From Streptomyces werraensis (GTDB lineage: Bacteria; Actinomycetota; Actinomycetes; Streptomycetales; Streptomycetaceae), in the NCBI GenBank assembly GCA_014656175.1, contig BNBX01000002.1:624776-688775 (forward strand): DNA of 64,000 bases, in the 5' to 3' direction. Every line of letters begins with the position of its first letter. Position 1 is the first letter of the stretch. The notes beneath the pieces are model-generated. The model did no database searches, had not been told where the DNA came from, and saw only the letters and a program-made list of their open reading frames with translations. Shown here piece by piece: positions 60,155 to 64,000 of the stretch. The position numbers and the translations under genes were made by a program.

Positions 60155-60823
60155 TCAGCCCCGCGTCTTCTGCAGGGCGGCCACCGCTTCCTTGGCGGCC
60201 TTGATCGCGCCCTTGTTGATCTCCTCCGTGCTCGGCGCCTTCTTCGACTCGAAGTCGCTGCCGTTGTACGTGACGATCACCAGCGCGTTCGCGGCCCGCG
60301 CCACCACGACACCCTCACGCGTGTCCTGCTTGTCCTCGGTGGTGAGGTTCACGACCGAGTACGCCGCGTCCCCGACCCCCGGGACGGCGCCCCCGCCGCT
60401 CTTCTCCGCCAGCCGCCCGTCGTACGACTTCTCCGCGGCCTCGTCGGAGGCCAGCACCTCGAAGGACACGTCGAGCCAGCGGTAGTCGTAGCCCTTCAGG
60501 GCGTTCCACGAGCAGGTGCGGCGCAGGTCGGAGTCCGTGGACGGTATCTCCTTGCCGGCCGTCTTCGCGCCCGGCACAAGGGACTTGACGGTCTTCGCGG
60601 ACAGCGCGGCGCACGGCTCGGGCGCCGCCGTGTACGTCTTCACCGCCTGGGTCTCGGAGGGGGCGGTGGGCGACTGCTGTGAGGCGGTCCTCCCGGTCGG
60701 CTTGTCCTCGGAGGTCTCGGGGGCGGCCAGCGGGCCGGAGGACAGCGCCCATCCGGCCGCGGCGAGGACGACCACCGGTGACAGACGGGCGGTCAGGGCG
60801 ATCGGCAGAGGAAAGGAACGCAC
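60155..60823 (-). CDS. Secreted DUF3558-like protein
   Basis: A 222-residue exported protein with a GTG start. The signal is ALTARLSPVVVLAAAGWALSSGP, without a lipobox Cys. The mature part has EPCAALSAKTVKSLVPGA and TCSWNALKG (a likely disulphide pair) and GDAAYSVVNL, the usual landmarks of this actinobacterial secreted family. Function unknown. Confidence 0.75.
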   Translation of the reverse strand: MRSFPLPIALTARLSPVVVLAAAGWALSSGPLAAPETSEDKPTGRTASQQSPTAPSETQAVKTYTAAPEPCAALSAKTVKSLVPGAKTAGKEIPSTDSDLRRTCSWNALKGYDYRWLDVSFEVLASDEAAEKSYDGRLAEKSGGGAVPGVGDAAYSVVNLTTEDKQDTREGVVVARAANALVIVTYNGSDFESKKAPSTEEINKGAIKAAKEAVAALQKTRG

Positions 60824-61002
60824 GGCGCACTTCTCGTGGGGGACGGTGCGGAGGGGGTCCGCACTGCGGACGGGACGCCAGTGTCACACGCTTCGTCAAG
60901 GTGCGGAAGGGCTCACCTCGCTCCGTAGGCACGCGGTGACGGCGCGGTTCCGCATCGGCGGCCGCTTGCCGCATTTCCTCTGCGAATAGGGGGATTTGAG
61001 CG

Positions 61003-62067
61003 TCAGGGTACCCGCGCGACCCACTCCGGTGCGGTGAACTTCGTCCGCGCCAGTTCCTGAGCGCGCGCCAGTTCCTCGTCCGTCACCTTGCCCTGCGTCA
61101 GTCCGTAGCGGGCGCGGAAGGAGTCGACCATCCGTCCGATGACCGCCTCGCGCGGCAGCCCCGTCTGCCGGCGCAGCGGGTCCACCCGCTTCTTCGCGCT
61201 CTTCGTGCCCTTGTCCGACAGCTTCTCCTTGCCGATGCGCAGCACCTCGAGCATCTTGTCCGCGTCGATGTCGTACGCCATCGTCACGTGGTGCAGCACC
61301 GCGCCGGGCCCGCCGTCCGGCCCCACGATCCGCTTCTGCGCCGCGCCCGCGATCTTCCCCTGGTCGGTGGCGATGTCGTTCAGCGGCTGGTACCAGGCGC
61401 GGATGCCCATGTCGCCGAGCGCGCCGAGCACCCAGTCGTCGAGGTAGGCGTAGCTGTCCTGGAAGGACAGGCCCTGCACCAGCGCCTCCGGCACCGACAG
61501 CGAGTAGGTGATGGTGTTGCCCGGCTCCACGAACATCGCGCCGCCGCCGGAGATCCGGCGCACCACGTCCACGCCGTGCCGACGGGCGCCCTCGGGGTCC
61601 ACCTCGTTGCGCAGCGACTGGAAGCTGCCGATGATCACGGCGGGGGAGGCCCACTCCCACACCCGCAGCGTCGGCGGACGCCGCCCGGCGGCCACCTCGG
61701 CGGTCAGCACCTCGTCCAGCGCCATGTGCAGCGCGGGCGGCTGCGGGCCCTCGTGCACCAGCTGCCAGTCGTAGTCGGTCCAGTCCGTGGCGTGCGCCAG
61801 CGCCCGGCGCACCGCGATGCCGACGCCCTCCGCGGTGAGCCCGTACATCACGGTCCCCTCGGGCAGGGCGGCCTCGATCCGCGCGGCCAGGCCGGCGGCG
61901 TCGGTGTCGGCCGGAGCGCCCTCCAGGGCGCCGTTCACGGCGTCCAGCGCCTCGTCCGGTTCCAGGAAGAAGTCCCCCGCCACACGGGCGTGCCGCAGCA
62001 CCCCGTCCACCACGTCCACGTCCACCACGACGAGCTTGCCGCCGGGAACCTTGTACTCACCGTGCAC
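61003..62067 (-). CDS. Lipoate-protein ligase A-type enzyme, accessory domain first
   Basis: A 354-residue protein. Residues 1-85 resemble the small C-terminal accessory domain of LplA (GEYKVPGGKLVVVDVDVVDG, FFLEPDEALDAVNGALEG), here placed at the N-terminus. The BPL/LplA catalytic domain follows: LRVWEWASPAVIIGSFQ, VVRRISGGGAMFVEPGNTITYS and the Lys in ATDQGKIAGAAQKR. The family attaches lipoate or octanoate to E2/GcvH proteins. The final 80 residues are an extra helical part. The GTG at 62067 is the start. Confidence 0.85.
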   Translation of the reverse strand: MHGEYKVPGGKLVVVDVDVVDGVLRHARVAGDFFLEPDEALDAVNGALEGAPADTDAAGLAARIEAALPEGTVMYGLTAEGVGIAVRRALAHATDWTDYDWQLVHEGPQPPALHMALDEVLTAEVAAGRRPPTLRVWEWASPAVIIGSFQSLRNEVDPEGARRHGVDVVRRISGGGAMFVEPGNTITYSLSVPEALVQGLSFQDSYAYLDDWVLGALGDMGIRAWYQPLNDIATDQGKIAGAAQKRIVGPDGGPGAVLHHVTMAYDIDADKMLEVLRIGKEKLSDKGTKSAKKRVDPLRRQTGLPREAVIGRMVDSFRARYGLTQGKVTDEELARAQELARTKFTAPEWVARVP

Positions 62068-62271
62068 GACTCCGCCTTTCCTCAGCCGCGCGTACCAACG
62101 CCGGGCCCGCCCGGATTGTTCCCGTTACGGCCGCGACGCCCGGAGCCGCGGGCTGCGCCGAGGTGGCGTCCCCCCGCAGTACGCGCTTACCCTGCGTGCG
62201 GCAACGGCCGAGGCCGCCGGCCCGGAGCGGGTGGTGCGAGGGCCGGACGACGCGAACACCTGGGGCAGGGG

Positions 62272-64000
62272 ATGCAGTTCACCACCCGACCGACCCTCCA
62301 GGGCACCTTCGGCATGGTGTCCTCCACCCACTGGCTGGCCTCCCAGTCCGCCATGGCCGTCCTCGAGGACGGCGGCAACGCCTACGACGCGGCCGTCGCC
62401 GGCGCCTTCGTGCTGCACGTCGTCGAACCCCACCTCAACGGCCCGGCCGGCGAAGTGCCGATGATCCTCGCGCCGGCCGGCGGGGACGTGCGCGTGCTGT
62501 GCGGGCAGGGTGTCGCACCGGCCGGCGCGACCGTCGCCCACTACAAGGGGCTCGGCCTCGACCTCGTCCCCGGCACCGGACCCCTCGCCGCCGCCGTGCC
62601 CGGCGCCTTCGACGCCTGGATGCTCCTGCTGCGCGACCACGGCACCAAGTCCCTCGCCGACGTCCTCAAGTACGCCGTCGGCTACGCCGAGGACGGCCAC
62701 CCGCCCGTGGAGCGCGTCGGCGAGACCGTGGAGACCGTGCGCGAACTGTTCGAGACGGAGTGGACCACCTCCGCCGAGGTCTACCTGCCCGGCGGACACC
62801 CGCCGCGCCCCGGCGAGCTCTTCCGCAACCCCGCCCTCGCCGCCACCTGGAAGCGGCTGCTCGCCGAGGTCGCCGGCGCCGGCGACCGGGAGGCGCAGAT
62901 CGAGGCCGCCCGCGACGTGTGGCGCACCGGCTTCGTCGCCGAGGCCCTGGTCCGGCAGGCCGCCCGCCCCACCCTCGACACCAGCGGGAAGCACCACACC
63001 GGCACCCTCACCGCCGACGACCTCGCCGCCTGGTCCGCCGGCTACGAGGACCCGGTCACCCACGACTTCGACGGCTGGACCGTGTGCAAGGCCGGACCGT
63101 GGAGCCAGGGCCCCGCGTTCCTCCAGCAACTCGCGCTGCTCCCCGACGAGTTGCCGCCCCACGGATCGGCCGCCTACCTGCACCTGCTGATCGAGAACTG
63201 CAAGCTCGCCATGGCCGACCGCGAGGCCTGGTACGGCGACGCCGCCGAGGTGCCCCTCGACGACCTGCTGTCCGCCGCGTACAACGCCGAACGGCGCACC
63301 CTGGTCGGCCCGCGCGCCTCCCACGAGCTGCGCCCCGGCAGCCCCGGCGGCCGCACCCCCCGGCTCGCCGCCCACGCGCGCGTCGTGGCCACCGACGAAC
63401 CCGGCTTCAGCCCCATGGGCGTCGGCGAACCGACCGTCGCCAAGAGTCCCACCTCCCCGGTGCCCGGCGAACCGGAGGTCTCCGCCGACGGCGCCACCCG
63501 CGGCGACACCTGCCACCTCGACATCGTGGACCGCTGGGGCAACATGATCTCCGCCACGCCCAGCGGCGGCTGGCTCCAGTCCAACCCCGTCGTGCCCGAG
63601 CTGGGCTTCCCGCTCGGCACCCGGCTCCAGATGACCTGGCTGGAGGAGGGCCTGCCCAACAGCCTCACCCCGGGCCGCCGCCCCCGCACCACGCTCACCC
63701 CGTCCCTCGCCCTGCGCGACGGCGTGCCGGTCATGGCGTTCGGCACGCCCGGCGGCGACCAGCAGGACCAGTGGCAGCTGCACTTCTTCCTCGCCGTCGC
63801 CCTGCGCGCGAAGGTGCGCGGCGGGCTCGACCTCCAAGGGGCCGTCGACGCCCCCAACTGGCACAACGACAGCTTCCCCGGCTCGTTCTACCCGCGCGGC
63901 ATGCGGCCCGGCAGCGTCACCGTCGAGTCCCGCACCGCCCCGGAGGTCGTCGAGGAGCTGCGCCGCCGCGGCCACGACGTCACCGTCGGTGACGCCTGGT
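62272..64000 (+). CDS. Gamma-glutamyltransferase-family protein, cut at window end
   Basis: At least 576 codons without a stop. It lacks a signal peptide: MQFTTRPTLQGTFGMVSSTHWLASQSAMAVLEDGGNAYDAAVAGAFVLHVVEP is the start (in parts), so it is probably cytoplasmic. The cleavage-site Thr should be in RGDTCHLDIVDRWGN; TPGRRPRTTLTPSLALRDG and FGTPGGDQQDQW follow. It belongs to the divergent branch seen in amide or antibiotic metabolism and is distant from the secreted ggt at 37386. The ATG at 62272 has GGGGCAGGG close upstream. Confidence 0.88.
   Translation, partial: MQFTTRPTLQGTFGMVSSTHWLASQSAMAVLEDGGNAYDAAVAGAFVLHVVEPHLNGPAGEVPMILAPAGGDVRVLCGQGVAPAGATVAHYKGLGLDLVPGTGPLAAAVPGAFDAWMLLLRDHGTKSLADVLKYAVGYAEDGHPPVERVGETVETVRELFETEWTTSAEVYLPGGHPPRPGELFRNPALAATWKRLLAEVAGAGDREAQIEAARDVWRTGFVAEALVRQAARPTLDTSGKHHTGTLTADDLAAWSAGYEDPVTHDFDGWTVCKAGPWSQGPAFLQQLALLPDELPPHGSAAYLHLLIENCKLAMADREAWYGDAAEVPLDDLLSAAYNAERRTLVGPRASHELRPGSPGGRTPRLAAHARVVATDEPGFSPMGVGEPTVAKSPTSPVPGEPEVSADGATRGDTCHLDIVDRWGNMISATPSGGWLQSNPVVPELGFPLGTRLQMTWLEEGLPNSLTPGRRPRTTLTPSLALRDGVPVMAFGTPGGDQQDQWQLHFFLAVALRAKVRGGLDLQGAVDAPNWHNDSFPGSFYPRGMRPGSVTVESRTAPEVVEELRRRGHDVTVGDAW

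Overview
The window is high-GC actinobacterial DNA, almost certainly from a Streptomyces chromosome. Reasons: GGAGG-type ribosome sites, many GTG and TTG starts and 4-base ATGA/GTGA overlaps, ROK kinases, class F sortase, roadblock and PucR proteins, secreted Tat/Sec glycosidases, and a lasso peptide cluster of the citrulassin type. I recognise about 49 protein genes. I see no rRNA, tRNA, CRISPR array, transposase or prophage.

Layout. 1-1400: tail of a sensor kinase, its NarL-type response regulator and a hotdog thioesterase. 1387-5228: an IolG-like dehydrogenase diverging from a GntR repressor, then a ROK sugar kinase and a small membrane protein; a TGTCCGGACA palindrome lies in both promoter regions. 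5327-10899: SNF2 helicase and SWIM-finger protein. 11019-16700: ArsR and roadblock proteins, a sortase/DUF4397 pair, a MerR-cobalamin-type regulator, and a divergent CBS / baeRF-type pair. 16760-22672: plant-polysaccharide block (GH6 cellulase, LacI regulator, GH43, GH27) with well-defined operators and promoters. 22829-25957: cobalamin-riboswitch-controlled ABC importer. 26252-31609: RNase J paralogue, then a DesA3-like fatty acid desaturase with its ferredoxin reductase and a divergent PucR-type regulator. 31849-39203: housekeeping and orphan genes (HATPase, PcaL fusion, metallo-hydrolase, XthA, two unknowns, gamma-glutamyltransferase).

41765-46657 (minus strand) is a complete lasso peptide cluster: precursor, cyclase, RRE protein, B2 peptidase and ABC exporter. 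The precursor gene (46547-46657) is only 36 codons; its core LLGRNGNDRLILSKN is a citrulassin variant. The exporter gene overlaps a Clp/Hsp100 unfoldase gene by 38 bases, so the unfoldase may be expressed with the cluster.

47050-48147: a second methionine aminopeptidase and an XRE regulator diverge from what look like two mirror-image leaderless promoters sharing one palindrome. 50145-58889: an eight-gene reductive pyrimidine/hydantoin catabolism locus (two nitrilase-type amidohydrolases, aminotransferase, PucR regulator, dihydropyrimidinase, LLM oxidoreductase, NCS1 permease) with a promoter-operator unit in front. 58926-64000: secreted CAP-domain protein, DUF3558-like protein, lipoate ligase-type protein and a second gamma-glutamyltransferase cut by the window end.

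Main candidates for follow-up: the citrulassin-type cluster with its linked Clp ATPase; the LLM enzyme inside a pyrimidine locus that lacks a dihydropyrimidine dehydrogenase; the mirror-image leaderless promoter; and several operator families that tie neighbouring genes into small regulons.
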